A stretch of DNA of 64,000 nucleotides from an uncultured Megasphaera sp. (GTDB taxonomy: Bacteria > Bacillota > Negativicutes > Veillonellales > Megasphaeraceae). The DNA is taken from the NCBI GenBank assembly GCA_900540735.1, contig UQHB01000001.1, positions 62,001-126,000 on the forward strand. The letters are read 5' to 3'. Below are positions 8,581 through 17,445 of the stretch, in pieces. The notes below the pieces were generated by a model that ran no database searches, had not been told where the DNA came from, and saw nothing but the letters and a program-made list of their open reading frames with translations. Position 1 is the stretch's first letter; each line of letters starts with the position of its first letter. Both the position numbers and the translations under genes were made by a program.

Positions 8581-9192
8581 TTATGTCTTAGAAAGTTTTG
8601 TCGTCAATGCTTGCCAAGCTGTGCGTACTTGGTCTTTCGTCGCCTCCAAGGTGCCTCGATTATCAATGACTACTTGAGCTAAGCCTTTCTTTTTATCAAT
8701 AGGCCACTGCGACTGAATGCGCGCTTTCGCTTCGTCTTCGCTGTAATTGTTGCGTGCCATGAGCCGCTGGAGCTGCGTGGCCCCATCGACGTAGACGAGC
8801 CACACTTCATCAACATACGACGAATATTGTACCTCATATAAAAGGGGCATGTCAAGAATGATAATTGCGTCTGTCTGCTGCTGTTGAATCAACGCAATTT
8901 CTTCATCAATACGCGCGTGAATGCAAGGGAATAAAATGTCTTCTAATTCCTTTTTCCGTTCAGGTACATTGAAGACGATACTGCCAATATAGGCTCTATC
9001 CATAGAGCCGTCAGCGAGCAAACTCTTCGGGCCAAACTGTGCCGCTACTTGCTGCAGTACTTTCGTTCCGGGCTGGACTACATCCCGCGCTAAGACATCG
9101 CAGTCGACAATGGCTGCACCAAAGGAACGGAGCATGTCGACGACAGTACTCTTCCCTGTGGCAATGCCTCCGGTTAAACCAATGCAATACAT
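8581..9192 (-). CDS. coaE: Dephospho-CoA kinase
   Basis: CoaE phosphorylates the 3'-hydroxyl of dephospho-CoA, the last step of coenzyme A synthesis. The protein (203 residues) has the P-loop GLTGGIATGKST at residues 5-16, the DADVLAR-like DCDVLARDV motif and the LID region. I use the ATG at 9192, which has AGGAGG 6 nt upstream; the longer frame to 9246 would overlap mutM. It lies in the polA-mutM-coaE run found in many Firmicutes. Confidence 0.95.
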   Translation of the reverse strand: MYCIGLTGGIATGKSTVVDMLRSFGAAIVDCDVLARDVVQPGTKVLQQVAAQFGPKSLLADGSMDRAYIGSIVFNVPERKKELEDILFPCIHARIDEEIALIQQQQTDAIIILDMPLLYEVQYSSYVDEVWLVYVDGATQLQRLMARNNYSEDEAKARIQSQWPIDKKKGLAQVVIDNRGTLEATKDQVRTAWQALTTKLSKT

Positions 9193-9202
9193 ACTATTCC
9201 TC

Positions 9203-10024
9203 CTAATGCTGGCATTTCGGGCAATAGTGCGTCCCTCTGCCGCCAAGTTTTATATATTTAATGGTTGTGCCACAAACGGGACACGGTGTTCCTTCTTTCC
9301 CGTAGACGGCTAAGAAATGTTGGTTCTGTCCTTCCCGGCCTGTGCCATTGACGAAATCACGAATCGTCGTACCCCCATGGGCCAAGCCGCGCTGGAGTAC
9401 TGTAATAATGGCATCGTGCAAGCGCGCCGCACTCGCTTTACTAATGCGGTTAGCCTGACGGGACGGCCTGATTTTCGCTAAAAACAAGGCTTCATCGACG
9501 TAAATATTCCCTAGGCCTGCGACTATCGTTTGGTCGAGTAAAAAGGGCTTAATAACTCGGCTAGAACTTTTTAATTTATCGTATAAATAGGCCGTCGTAA
9601 AATCAGGGCTAATGCCGTCAGGGCCAAGGGTATCATATCCCTTGATACCTGTTACGCCCTCATTCGGTACGAGCCATAAACAGCCAAAAGTACGAACGTC
9701 ACCGTAGAGCAAATAGCCCTGCGTGAGTTGCATCGTAATGTGCTCGCCCCGGATGGGAATATGTTCTCCTCCTTCATAGACGAGGCTGCCCGTCATGCGC
9801 AGATGGACAAGGAGGCCTGTGTCCCCTTGTAGATGAATGAGGATATACTTCCCTTTTCGCGTCACAGCTGTAATCGTCTTACCAACGAGGGCTGCTGTAA
9901 ATTCGGGGACTGTCGCATTCTTCAACAGGCGCGGTAAATTGACGTCTATGGCTAGGATGTCTTGATGGACAATATGGGACGCAATGCCCTGGCGCACCGT
10001 TTCTACTTCTGGTAATTCCGGCAT
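9203..10024 (-). CDS. mutM: Formamidopyrimidine-DNA glycosylase MutM (Fpg)
   Basis: MutM removes 8-oxoguanine and formamidopyrimidines from DNA and nicks the abasic site. The 273-residue protein begins PELPEVETVR (catalytic Pro and Glu), has a helix-two-turn-helix region (IVAGLGNIYVDEALF) and ends in a zinc finger (CPVC near residue 246 and CPKC at the end). It follows polA by 8 nt, so repair polymerase and glycosylase are probably co-transcribed. Confidence 0.96.
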   Translation of the reverse strand: MPELPEVETVRQGIASHIVHQDILAIDVNLPRLLKNATVPEFTAALVGKTITAVTRKGKYILIHLQGDTGLLVHLRMTGSLVYEGGEHIPIRGEHITMQLTQGYLLYGDVRTFGCLWLVPNEGVTGIKGYDTLGPDGISPDFTTAYLYDKLKSSSRVIKPFLLDQTIVAGLGNIYVDEALFLAKIRPSRQANRISKASAARLHDAIITVLQRGLAHGGTTIRDFVNGTGREGQNQHFLAVYGKEGTPCPVCGTTIKYIKLGGRGTHYCPKCQH

Positions 10025-10032
10025 AGGCCCTC

Positions 10033-12612
10033 CTATTTGGCTTCTTCCCAGTTACTGCCGCAGTGAATGTCGACGACGAGAGGCACCGATAAGGTCACAA
10101 TATGTTCCATCGTGTCTTTTAAGAGCTTCATAACCACATCTTTTTCGTCAGCCGGGACTTCTAAGACCAATTCGTCATGAACTTGCACGAGGAGCTGGCT
10201 CTTTAAGTGCTGCGATTGTAACGCTTGTTGTACAGCATTCATAGCGAGCTTAATAATGTCTGCAGCACTGCCTTGGATAGGCGTATTCATAGCCGTCCGT
10301 TCCGCAAAGGAGCGGCGCGTAAAGTTTTTATTGTTAATGTCCGGCAAAGCCCGAATACGGCCAAACATAGTCGTCGCTAAGCCCGTTTCGTGAGCTTTGG
10401 CAATGAGGCCGTTCATATAGTCATGAATGGTACTGTACCGTTTAAAATAGCTATCAATATATTCTTTCGCTTTCGGCCGAGAAATACCAATATTCCGGGC
10501 TAAGCCAAAGTCGCTAATGCCGTAAATAATGCCGAAGTTGACAGCTTTGGCATGGGACCGTTCTTCTGGCGTGACCTCATCGAAAGGAATCCCAAAGACT
10601 TCAGAAGCCGTACGGCGGTGAATATCTTGGTTGTGTTTAAAGCCGTCAATCATAGTTGGGTCTTGCGATAAGTGTGCCAAGAGACGCAGTTCAATCTGCG
10701 AATAGTCGCCAGAGACGATATAATTATACCCTTCGCCCGGCACGAAGAGGGATCGGATTTTGCGTCCTTGTTCCGTACGAATAGGGATATTCTGTAAATT
10801 CGGATCCGAACTGCTCAATCTCCCTGTAGCCGTCACCATTTGGTTAAACGACGCGTAGACTCGCCCCGTTTCCGTCGAAATCAGCGGTTCTAAGCCATCG
10901 AGATAGGTAGAAATTAATTTTTTCAACGCTCTAAAACGCAAGATTTTGTCAATCACCGGGTGTTTATCTTTTAATTCATCTAAGACAGACGAATCCGTAG
11001 AGTACCCAGTTTTCGTTTTCTTAATGACAGGGAGCTGCAATTTTTCAAAGAGAATGACGCCGAGCTGTTTCGTCGAATTAATATTGAAGGTTTCGCCGGC
11101 ATCGTCGTAAATTTCTTCTTTTAGCTTATCTGCTTCGAGAGACAATTCCCGTTCCATATCTTGCAATTTATCCCGGTCGACGGTGAAGCCGTTCATTTCC
11201 ATGACGGCGAGCGTATGGATAAGAGGCTCTTCAATAGTCGTGTATAAGGTCGTGAGCTTAGCGTCTTCCATGGCTTCGGCAAGCTTGGACCACACATCGT
11301 ACGCAAACTGAGCATCGCCAAGGAGCTGCGCATCCCCTTCTGCCCCTTCCGTCAAGGACACGCCAAATTTTTCAGAAATGTACGTCAAGCCGTAAGCCGT
11401 CCGTGTCGGGTCGAGTAAGTATGCGCCTAAAATAACGTCGCCTACAGAAAAACGTTGTTTCGTCGCCTGCCAAATGACTTTGGCTAAGGCTTTGCCATCT
11501 GTCGTAAAGACTCGTGCGGCTGTAGGCAAGGCTTCGATATAACTAGTATATTGCTGTTCCGGCACGACGAAGACACCGCCGTCAAAAGCAATAGCTAGGG
11601 CTTCCATTTTTGGTACTGGTACATCTTTCGTAAAGGTCCCAACGACGGCAATCGTCTTCCCTGCAATGTCTGCTGGCGGCAAGGCATCCGCTGTTACGGC
11701 TTCGATTTTTACCTGCGGTACTGCTGCATCAGCAAGGGTCGAAAAACGGTCGAAAGCAGCAAATTTTTCTAATAAATTTTTAAAGCCTAAGGTCTTAAAT
11801 AAGGCAATAACCTCTTCTTGCCGCGGCTTCGGCGCAAACATATCCATGGTGTACGTAATCGGCACGTCACAGCGAATGGTCGCCAAGGTCTTAGAAAGCA
11901 TGGCTTTGTCTTGATTATCGCGCAATTTTTCTTGGAGTTTTTTCCCTTTTACTTCATCAACGTGTTCGTACACCCCTTCGACGCTGTGAAATTGCGTAAT
12001 CAACTTCAGAGCCGTTTTTTCGCCGACACCAGGCACGCCAGGAATGTTATCGGCTGTATCGCCCATGAGGGCTTTCATATCAATGACTTGGGCCGGTGTA
12101 TAGCCATATTCTGCAAGCATCACATCCGGCGTGACAGCGAGCATATTCGTAATGCCTTTTTTCGTCAAATGTACCGTAATCTTGTCATCGACGAGCTGAA
12201 GCGCATCTCTATCACCAGTGACGACGGCAATGTCTAAGTCATCTCGTTCGGTCTGTTTGGCAATAGTGCCGATAATGTCGTCTCCTTCATATCCTTCCAG
12301 TTCTAAGACATGAATACCTAAGCACGATAAGACATCGCGAATAAGGCCGAATTGGGGCCGTAAATCATCGGGCGCAGGCTTACGCGTTGCTTTGTAGCCA
12401 TCGAATAAATCGTTGCGGAACGTATGCTTATCTTTATCAAAGGCAACGGCAACGTATTGGGGATTCAGTTGCTCGTAAAGCTTTAATAACATATTTAAAA
12501 AGCCGTAGACTGCATTCGTTGGCCGTCCTTGGCTGTCAGACAACGATGGGATAGCATAAAACGCCCTGTATAAGAGGCTGCTCCCATCGATAATCACTAA
12601 TTTTTCGCTCAT
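10033..12612 (-). CDS. polA: DNA polymerase I (5' nuclease + polymerase, exonuclease domain degenerate)
   Basis: PolA fills gaps and removes RNA primers. The 859-residue protein has an N-terminal 5'-3' nuclease domain (VIDGSSLLYRAFYA, then GYEGDDIIGT and VTGDRDALQLV), a middle domain of about residues 305-480, and a family A polymerase domain with DYSQIELRLLAHLS, the O-helix RSHAKAVNFGIIYG and VQVHDELVLE. The middle domain has no DxE motif: the expected position reads VVGTFTKDV. The proofreading site therefore looks inactive, as in Bacillus PolA. Confidence 0.97.
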   Translation of the reverse strand: MSEKLVIIDGSSLLYRAFYAIPSLSDSQGRPTNAVYGFLNMLLKLYEQLNPQYVAVAFDKDKHTFRNDLFDGYKATRKPAPDDLRPQFGLIRDVLSCLGIHVLELEGYEGDDIIGTIAKQTERDDLDIAVVTGDRDALQLVDDKITVHLTKKGITNMLAVTPDVMLAEYGYTPAQVIDMKALMGDTADNIPGVPGVGEKTALKLITQFHSVEGVYEHVDEVKGKKLQEKLRDNQDKAMLSKTLATIRCDVPITYTMDMFAPKPRQEEVIALFKTLGFKNLLEKFAAFDRFSTLADAAVPQVKIEAVTADALPPADIAGKTIAVVGTFTKDVPVPKMEALAIAFDGGVFVVPEQQYTSYIEALPTAARVFTTDGKALAKVIWQATKQRFSVGDVILGAYLLDPTRTAYGLTYISEKFGVSLTEGAEGDAQLLGDAQFAYDVWSKLAEAMEDAKLTTLYTTIEEPLIHTLAVMEMNGFTVDRDKLQDMERELSLEADKLKEEIYDDAGETFNINSTKQLGVILFEKLQLPVIKKTKTGYSTDSSVLDELKDKHPVIDKILRFRALKKLISTYLDGLEPLISTETGRVYASFNQMVTATGRLSSSDPNLQNIPIRTEQGRKIRSLFVPGEGYNYIVSGDYSQIELRLLAHLSQDPTMIDGFKHNQDIHRRTASEVFGIPFDEVTPEERSHAKAVNFGIIYGISDFGLARNIGISRPKAKEYIDSYFKRYSTIHDYMNGLIAKAHETGLATTMFGRIRALPDINNKNFTRRSFAERTAMNTPIQGSAADIIKLAMNAVQQALQSQHLKSQLLVQVHDELVLEVPADEKDVVMKLLKDTMEHIVTLSVPLVVDIHCGSNWEEAK

Positions 12613-12621
12613 GCTCTCCTC

Positions 12622-13044
12622 CTACCGGTTAAATACAGATTTTAAAATACTATAGACAAAATAAATGGCTAAGGCCCCTAACAAATAGGGCATCGCCCAG
12701 AGAATAAACCCTAAAGCACTGACAATAATGGCAACGATGCAAAAGATGATGAACCCTAAGGCAAACTTGACGCGCAGTGGTAACTGCGACGTAATAATAT
12801 GGAAAAAGGACGGCCGTCCATTTCCTTGGGTCGTCTGTTCTTCAAAGGTAACTCGTTCATACGAGTTGCTATATTTATGGCTATGATCACGGACGGTTCC
12901 GTCTTCTTCTATGGTTTGGCCGCGGAAACTGTCACGTTCTGCATCAGACATGACTTTCGCGTTTCCTTGCTGCGCTGCGCGATGGCATTCTTCACAGAGC
13001 CCGTCATCATAAACAGCTTCACGGTCACAATTACGGCATTTCAT
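12622..13044 (-). CDS. Zinc-ribbon membrane protein of unknown function
   Basis: The 140-residue protein starts with a four-cysteine zinc ribbon (CRNC and CEEC, residues 3-19), then a polar middle, and ends with two closely spaced hydrophobic segments (about 90-135) that look like a transmembrane hairpin. I cannot assign a function. It lies 9 nt upstream of polA and has its own extended -10 promoter, so it heads the polA-mutM-coaE transcript. Confidence 0.75.
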   Translation of the reverse strand: MKCRNCDREAVYDDGLCEECHRAAQQGNAKVMSDAERDSFRGQTIEEDGTVRDHSHKYSNSYERVTFEEQTTQGNGRPSFFHIITSQLPLRVKFALGFIIFCIVAIIVSALGFILWAMPYLLGALAIYFVYSILKSVFNR

Positions 13045-13082
13045 GGTACGTTCCTCCTACAAAGTAAAAAGTATTTTGCTTT

Positions 13083-13091
13083 ATTATATCA
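13083..13091 (-). promoter_or_regulatory. Extended -10 promoter element upstream of the zinc-ribbon/polA operon
   Basis: The minus strand reads TGATATAAT, an exact extended -10 (TGn plus TATAAT). No good -35 is visible, as is typical for extended -10 promoters. It directly follows the terminator of the magnesium operon. Confidence 0.6.
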
Positions 13092-13094
13092 TGA

Positions 13095-13130
13095 AAAGAG
13101 AGAGGAGAAAATTTCTTTTCCCCTCTCTTT
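13095..13130 (-). terminator. Terminator of the mgtC-mgtA-small ORF operon
   Basis: AAAGAGAG and CTCTCTTT pair around a purine/pyrimidine-rich interior, extended by GG/CC after one bulged A, and are followed by TTTTC on the minus strand. It lies 17 nt after the stop of the 44-residue ORF. Confidence 0.7.
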
Positions 13131-13146
13131 CATCAGATTCTTGCAG

Positions 13147-13281
13147 TTATTCTTTTGTTGTCCGTGTCCACCACCACAGATTCATGGCGACGACAACGAG
13201 AATGGTAATACTTAAGCCGAGCCAAAAGCACCCGTCAATACCGAGCCACAAAGGACTGCTAATTGTAGCATACCAAGCCAT
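13147..13281 (-). CDS. 44-residue single-pass membrane peptide downstream of mgtA
   Basis: The small ORF starts MAWYATISSP at an ATG with AAGGTGA 4-5 nt upstream and encodes one hydrophobic helix (about residues 19-40, LGLSITILVVVAMNLWWW) followed by a basic tail. It begins 17 nt after the mgtA stop and ends before the operon terminator, so it should be made together with MgtA and MgtC. Small membrane peptides that tune Mg2+ transporters are known in enterics (MgtS, MgtR). There is no sequence similarity claim here; the link is position and shape only. Confidence 0.65.
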   Translation of the reverse strand: MAWYATISSPLWLGIDGCFWLGLSITILVVVAMNLWWWTRTTKE

Positions 13282-13297
13282 ATGCTCACCTTCCTTT

Positions 13298-16084
13298 TTA
13301 TAATAATTCGCCGAAATGACGGCAGTATGCTTTTTTAATGCTCGTCGCCAGGAGCAAGTATAAGACATTGCTTGGAATGAGGCAGACGAGATAATACAAG
13401 ACAGGCAACGCAACTAACCCTAAGGCTGCCGCAATCGGCGTATATGGCAGTACGTTTAATAAGACGATACCGAGCAAGGAAAGCGTTGCTAAAGCCAAGG
13501 ACGGCCAACTTTGTAAGAACGGAATCTTTTTCGTCCGCAACATGAAGATGACCAAGGTCTGGGTCCACATAGATTCGACGAACCACGCCGTCTGGAAGAG
13601 GCTGACATAGCTTTGCTGCATCTGCGTTAAAGCGTTGCCGCTGTAATAGAGAGACAAATCGTTATATAAGACGCCATGGGAAACGAGCATAGGGCAAAAG
13701 ACGAAATACATGAGCAAGTACGTCGTCCAGTCAAAGACCGAACTCGTCGGGCCGAGCCAAATCATGAAATCACCAATAGACGACGCATTCCATTGCCGTG
13801 GCTTTTTCAGATATTCATTGTCGACGCAATCCCAAGGAATGGCGATAGAGCTGACCGTGTACATCAAGCTGAGGATTAAGAGCTGTAAACTATCCATCGG
13901 CAAGAAAGGCAAGAAGATAGCAGCCGCTAACACGGAAAACATATTGCCAAAGTTAGACGATGCCGTAATCTTAATGTATTTAATCATGTTGCCATAGGTG
14001 CGGCGACCTTCTAAGACCCCTTCTTCGAGGACCATCAAATCTTTTTCCAAAAGGATAATATCTGCCGCTTCCTTAGCTACGTCAGCCGCCGTATCGACAG
14101 ACACGCCAATATCTGCCGCGTTCATGGCAGCCGCATCATTGATACCGTCGCCCATATAGCCGACGACATGACCATTTTGCCGCAGTATCTTGACGATACG
14201 CGCTTTCTGGTTTGGTTCTAATTTCGCGAAGACATCTGTCGTTTCAACGGCTTTCGCCAGCGCCCCATCATCCATCTTGGCGATGTCACTGCCGAGTAAC
14301 ATCGACTGCGCATCCAAGCCAACTTGTTTGCAAATGCAGTACGTGACTTTTTCATTATCGCCCGTCAAGACTTTCGTCGCAACGCCATAATCCCGTAATG
14401 CTCCAATAGCTTGACGCGCTGATTCTTTTGGCGGGTCCAAGAAAGCTAAATAACCCATGAGGACCATGTCAGATTCATCGGCTACGGTGAAATGGTCCCG
14501 ATTCAGGGGTACGGCTTTTTGCGCCAAGGCAATGACCCGCATGCCATCTTCATTCAAGTCATCCGCAGTACGCAGGATGTCTGTTTTAACAGCATCCGTT
14601 AAGGACTGCACTTTTCCCTGATATTCTGCGTAGTTACAAAGGGAAAGCATTTCTTCAACGGCCCCTTTGGTTACCATTTGCCGTTTTCCCGTCGTATTTT
14701 CAACGATGGTAGATAAGCGGCGGCGTGTGAAATCAAAGGGAATTTCATCGATTTTACGATACGTTTCTGATAAATCAGCGAGCTGTGGATTGGCATCTTC
14801 TGCTTCTTCCGTTTTTTCAATAATGGCGACATCCATCAAATTTTTATACCCTGTCTGGAAATAGCTGTTTAAATAAGCATGCCGTAAGACCCGGACATCT
14901 TCATTGCCGCATAAATCCAAATGATATTCTAAGACGACTCTATCTTGCGTAATCGTCCCAGTCTTATCGGTACATAAAACGTCCATACTGCCAAAGTTTT
15001 GAATAGCATCCAATTTCTTGACAATCGTCTTTTTCTTCGATAATTTCACAGCTCCTCTGGCTAAACACGACGTGACAATCATCGGCAACATTTGCGGCGT
15101 CAGCCCGACGGCGATGGAAATGCCAAAGAGGAAGGAATTAAACCAATCGCCTTTGGTCAAGCCGTTGAGGACGAAGACCGTCGGCACCATGCAGAGCATA
15201 AACTTGACGAGAAGCCAGGATACCGACGAAACGCCCTTTTCAAAACTCGTTTGTTCCGGCGTTTGATGGAGGGCTAAGGCCAGTTGCCCAAAGACTGTTT
15301 GGTCACCGACGGCGACGACGATGCCTTTAGCCTGCCCGCTGATGACGTTCGTCCCCATAAAAGCAATATTCGCATATTCAAGGACAGAATCTTTTTCTTC
15401 TTTCTCTTCATCTGCTACCTTTTCAACGGGTACGCTTTCACCGGTCATACCGGCTTGATTGACAAAGAAGTCACGGGCTTCAATAATGCGTAAATCTGCC
15501 GGAATCATATCGCCAACAGACAGGCTGACAATATCGCCGACAACGAGGTCCTGTAAGGGAATTTCCTGCGTTTTTACGGCTGTCTTCGGCACGACATCAG
15601 TGTCATCAACGACGTCGCGGCGAATAACAGCGCACGTCGTCGTGACCATAGCCAACAATTTTTCTGCCGCATCTTGCGAACGCCCTTCTTCGACGTAGCG
15701 TAGAATACCAGCCAACAGGACCATGACGACGATAATGATCAATGTCGTATAATCGGCATCACCCGTTTGTTGATACAACGGCAGGATGACATCGGTACAT
15801 GCGGACACAATGGCTAAGAATACCAAAATTAAAGAAAAGGGACTAAGAAACGCTTTGATGAAGGTCAAGAGCGCGGAGTCATGCTTCTTTTTCGTCACTT
15901 CATTACGGCCGAACAAACGGCGTTTCGTTTCGACAGCATCTGCATCTAATCCTCGCAGGGATGTCCCCAACTTGTTACACATACTGTTGACGCCATGGGT
16001 TGCCGCAAAGGTCAAGCGGCTGTTTTCTTCTCGTTTCACAATTTCCTGACGAATCCGTTGGCGTACATCGTTTGTTTGTTTCAT
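13298..16084 (-). CDS. mgtA: Magnesium-translocating P-type ATPase (MgtA/MgtB type)
   Basis: P3B-type ATPase that imports Mg2+ across the cytoplasmic membrane using ATP. The 928-residue protein has an N-terminal cation ATPase domain, the actuator TGES motif (214-217), the phosphorylation motif DKTGT (373-377) and GDGINDAAAMNAADIGV in the hinge. GLTPQMLPMIV in membrane helix 4 is typical of MgtA. A GGAGGT ribosome-binding site is 6 nt before the ATG. It follows mgtC by 16 nt and precedes a small membrane ORF. A second MgtA-type ATPase lies at 17446-20073. Confidence 0.95.
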   Translation of the reverse strand: MKQTNDVRQRIRQEIVKREENSRLTFAATHGVNSMCNKLGTSLRGLDADAVETKRRLFGRNEVTKKKHDSALLTFIKAFLSPFSLILVFLAIVSACTDVILPLYQQTGDADYTTLIIIVVMVLLAGILRYVEEGRSQDAAEKLLAMVTTTCAVIRRDVVDDTDVVPKTAVKTQEIPLQDLVVGDIVSLSVGDMIPADLRIIEARDFFVNQAGMTGESVPVEKVADEEKEEKDSVLEYANIAFMGTNVISGQAKGIVVAVGDQTVFGQLALALHQTPEQTSFEKGVSSVSWLLVKFMLCMVPTVFVLNGLTKGDWFNSFLFGISIAVGLTPQMLPMIVTSCLARGAVKLSKKKTIVKKLDAIQNFGSMDVLCTDKTGTITQDRVVLEYHLDLCGNEDVRVLRHAYLNSYFQTGYKNLMDVAIIEKTEEAEDANPQLADLSETYRKIDEIPFDFTRRRLSTIVENTTGKRQMVTKGAVEEMLSLCNYAEYQGKVQSLTDAVKTDILRTADDLNEDGMRVIALAQKAVPLNRDHFTVADESDMVLMGYLAFLDPPKESARQAIGALRDYGVATKVLTGDNEKVTYCICKQVGLDAQSMLLGSDIAKMDDGALAKAVETTDVFAKLEPNQKARIVKILRQNGHVVGYMGDGINDAAAMNAADIGVSVDTAADVAKEAADIILLEKDLMVLEEGVLEGRRTYGNMIKYIKITASSNFGNMFSVLAAAIFLPFLPMDSLQLLILSLMYTVSSIAIPWDCVDNEYLKKPRQWNASSIGDFMIWLGPTSSVFDWTTYLLMYFVFCPMLVSHGVLYNDLSLYYSGNALTQMQQSYVSLFQTAWFVESMWTQTLVIFMLRTKKIPFLQSWPSLALATLSLLGIVLLNVLPYTPIAAALGLVALPVLYYLVCLIPSNVLYLLLATSIKKAYCRHFGELL

Positions 16085-16100
16085 TATTCCACCTCCAACT

Positions 16101-16781
16101 TCATTCCAAGACTTCCCAGCCCGCCTTGATGACAGCTGGCTGTTCCAAGCTGTCCCGAACGATTTGTTCCAGTATCCGGCCCTTCAACTTGCCTGTGCCA
16201 ATATATTCGGCATAGATTTCGACTTTTTCGCCATTAATATCACTGCTTTCAAGGTCGACCAGATACAAATCCCGGCACGTCTTTTGCTGGAGCAGTAACG
16301 ACCGGATAGCTAGTTCCGCCGCTTCCTGGCAGGTTACGGAAATACGATATTTCCGTTCCATTTCGTCCGAATCGGCGAGGGGCCGGATACGCCGCACAAT
16401 CAGGCGTAAGACGACGTTAGAAATGATGAGGATGGCCGTCGCGACGCTGGCGAAGAGAAACATCCCGGAACTCACCAAAATACCGATAGCAGCGGTACAC
16501 CATAAGGTCGCCGCCGTATTGATGCCCCGGACGCTGACGGAATCTTTGAAGATAACGCCACTGCACAAGAAGCCCACGCCGGAAACGATATAACTGGCAA
16601 TGCGGAACATTTCGTTGGAACCATACAGCATAGGAAATAAAAGGAACAGGCAACTGCCTAAACACATAAGAACATTGATGCGAATGCCTGCTAAATGTCC
16701 CGTCAAATCTCGTTCCAGACCAATACAAAAGCCTAGTCCCAAGGCGACGAGAATACGCAGTACAAAATCGGTAAACATCAT
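16101..16781 (-). CDS. mgtC: MgtC/SapB family membrane protein
   Basis: The 226-residue protein has four or five N-terminal transmembrane helices containing the family motifs GLGFCIGLERDL, GIRINVLMCLGSCLF and GVGFLCSGVIFKD with RGINTAATLW, followed by a soluble C-terminal ACT-like domain. MgtC proteins support growth at low Mg2+ and in Salmonella inhibit the F-type ATP synthase. The ATG at 16781 has AGGTG 6 nt upstream; the further upstream GTG would overlap this site. It heads the operon with mgtA. Confidence 0.92.
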   Translation of the reverse strand: MMFTDFVLRILVALGLGFCIGLERDLTGHLAGIRINVLMCLGSCLFLLFPMLYGSNEMFRIASYIVSGVGFLCSGVIFKDSVSVRGINTAATLWCTAAIGILVSSGMFLFASVATAILIISNVVLRLIVRRIRPLADSDEMERKYRISVTCQEAAELAIRSLLLQQKTCRDLYLVDLESSDINGEKVEIYAEYIGTGKLKGRILEQIVRDSLEQPAVIKAGWEVLE

Positions 16782-16892
16782 CGGTATCACCTCATTTCTT
16801 TCGGACTACGTGGTAGAGTATACGCATTTTCCCCACAACATCCTATGGTTAAAATCTTGTGATTTTCTGATTCTGCCGCAAGAAATGCAAAA

Positions 16893-16926
16893 AAATACCA
16901 GATGAAGCGTTCTTCATCTGGTATTT
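16893..16926 (-). terminator. Terminator after the winged-helix regulator
   Basis: A 14-bp perfect stem AAATACCAGATGAA with its complement and a 6-nt loop is followed on the minus strand by TTTTTTTGC. It starts 4 nt after the regulator stop codon and separates the mgtA2-regulator unit from mgtC-mgtA. Confidence 0.92.
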
Positions 16927-16929
16927 CCC

Positions 16930-17427
16930 TTATGTTTCGTCTGTAAATTTATAGCCAATGCCCCAAATTGTCAAGATATACTCAGGCACATCCGGACTAG
17001 GTTCCAATTTCTTCCGCAGTTTACGAATAAAGGCCATGATATTACTGCTATCGAGGAGATATTCCTCACCCCACACAGCTTGATAAATCTGCTCTTTCGT
17101 AAAGACTTCGCCCCGATTCTTTGCTAGGAAATAGAGGATGTCAAATTCCTTCGGCGTCAAGGGAATATCGTGACCACTGCGCCAAACCTTTCGCGCCCGC
17201 GGATCAATGACTAAGTCTTTACACGTAATCGCAGGCACAGCCGTTTCCGTTACGGGACCATCAGTAATCTCTAGGAGCAAGCCATCGCTACGACCTTGCT
17301 CTATATCTGCCAGTCCTTCTTTGATTTCTTCTATTCCAGTCGGCGGTGCCACACCTTGGTTTATGGTCTTTTGCAGCCACGCCACGAGAGCCGCCGGAAC
17401 ATCTATACAAGTCAATCGTTTTTTCAT
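16930..17427 (-). CDS. OmpR-type winged-helix regulator with a vestigial receiver region
   Basis: The C-terminal 100 residues are a clear OmpR/PhoB winged helix (LTPKEFDILYFLAKN, VFTKEQIYQAVWGEE, SSNIMAFIRKLRKKLE and GIGYKF). The N-terminal 65 residues are too short for a receiver domain. The stretch DGLLLEITDGP resembles the third strand of a receiver with Glu in place of the phosphorylated Asp. No sensor kinase is nearby. It lies between two magnesium ATPase genes, 18 nt after mgtA2, which makes it a candidate local regulator of Mg2+ uptake. That role is inference. Confidence 0.85.
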   Translation of the reverse strand: MKKRLTCIDVPAALVAWLQKTINQGVAPPTGIEEIKEGLADIEQGRSDGLLLEITDGPVTETAVPAITCKDLVIDPRARKVWRSGHDIPLTPKEFDILYFLAKNRGEVFTKEQIYQAVWGEEYLLDSSNIMAFIRKLRKKLEPSPDVPEYILTIWGIGYKFTDET

Positions 17428-17445
17428 GTGCCGTCGCCCTCCTTT

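Noticed and set aside
16782..16892. Magnesium-sensing M-box riboswitch upstream of mgtC or the mgtA genes
   Set aside because: The gaps are too short (about 110 nt before mgtC, about 15 nt of leader before the second ATPase gene) and no M-box blocks are seen.
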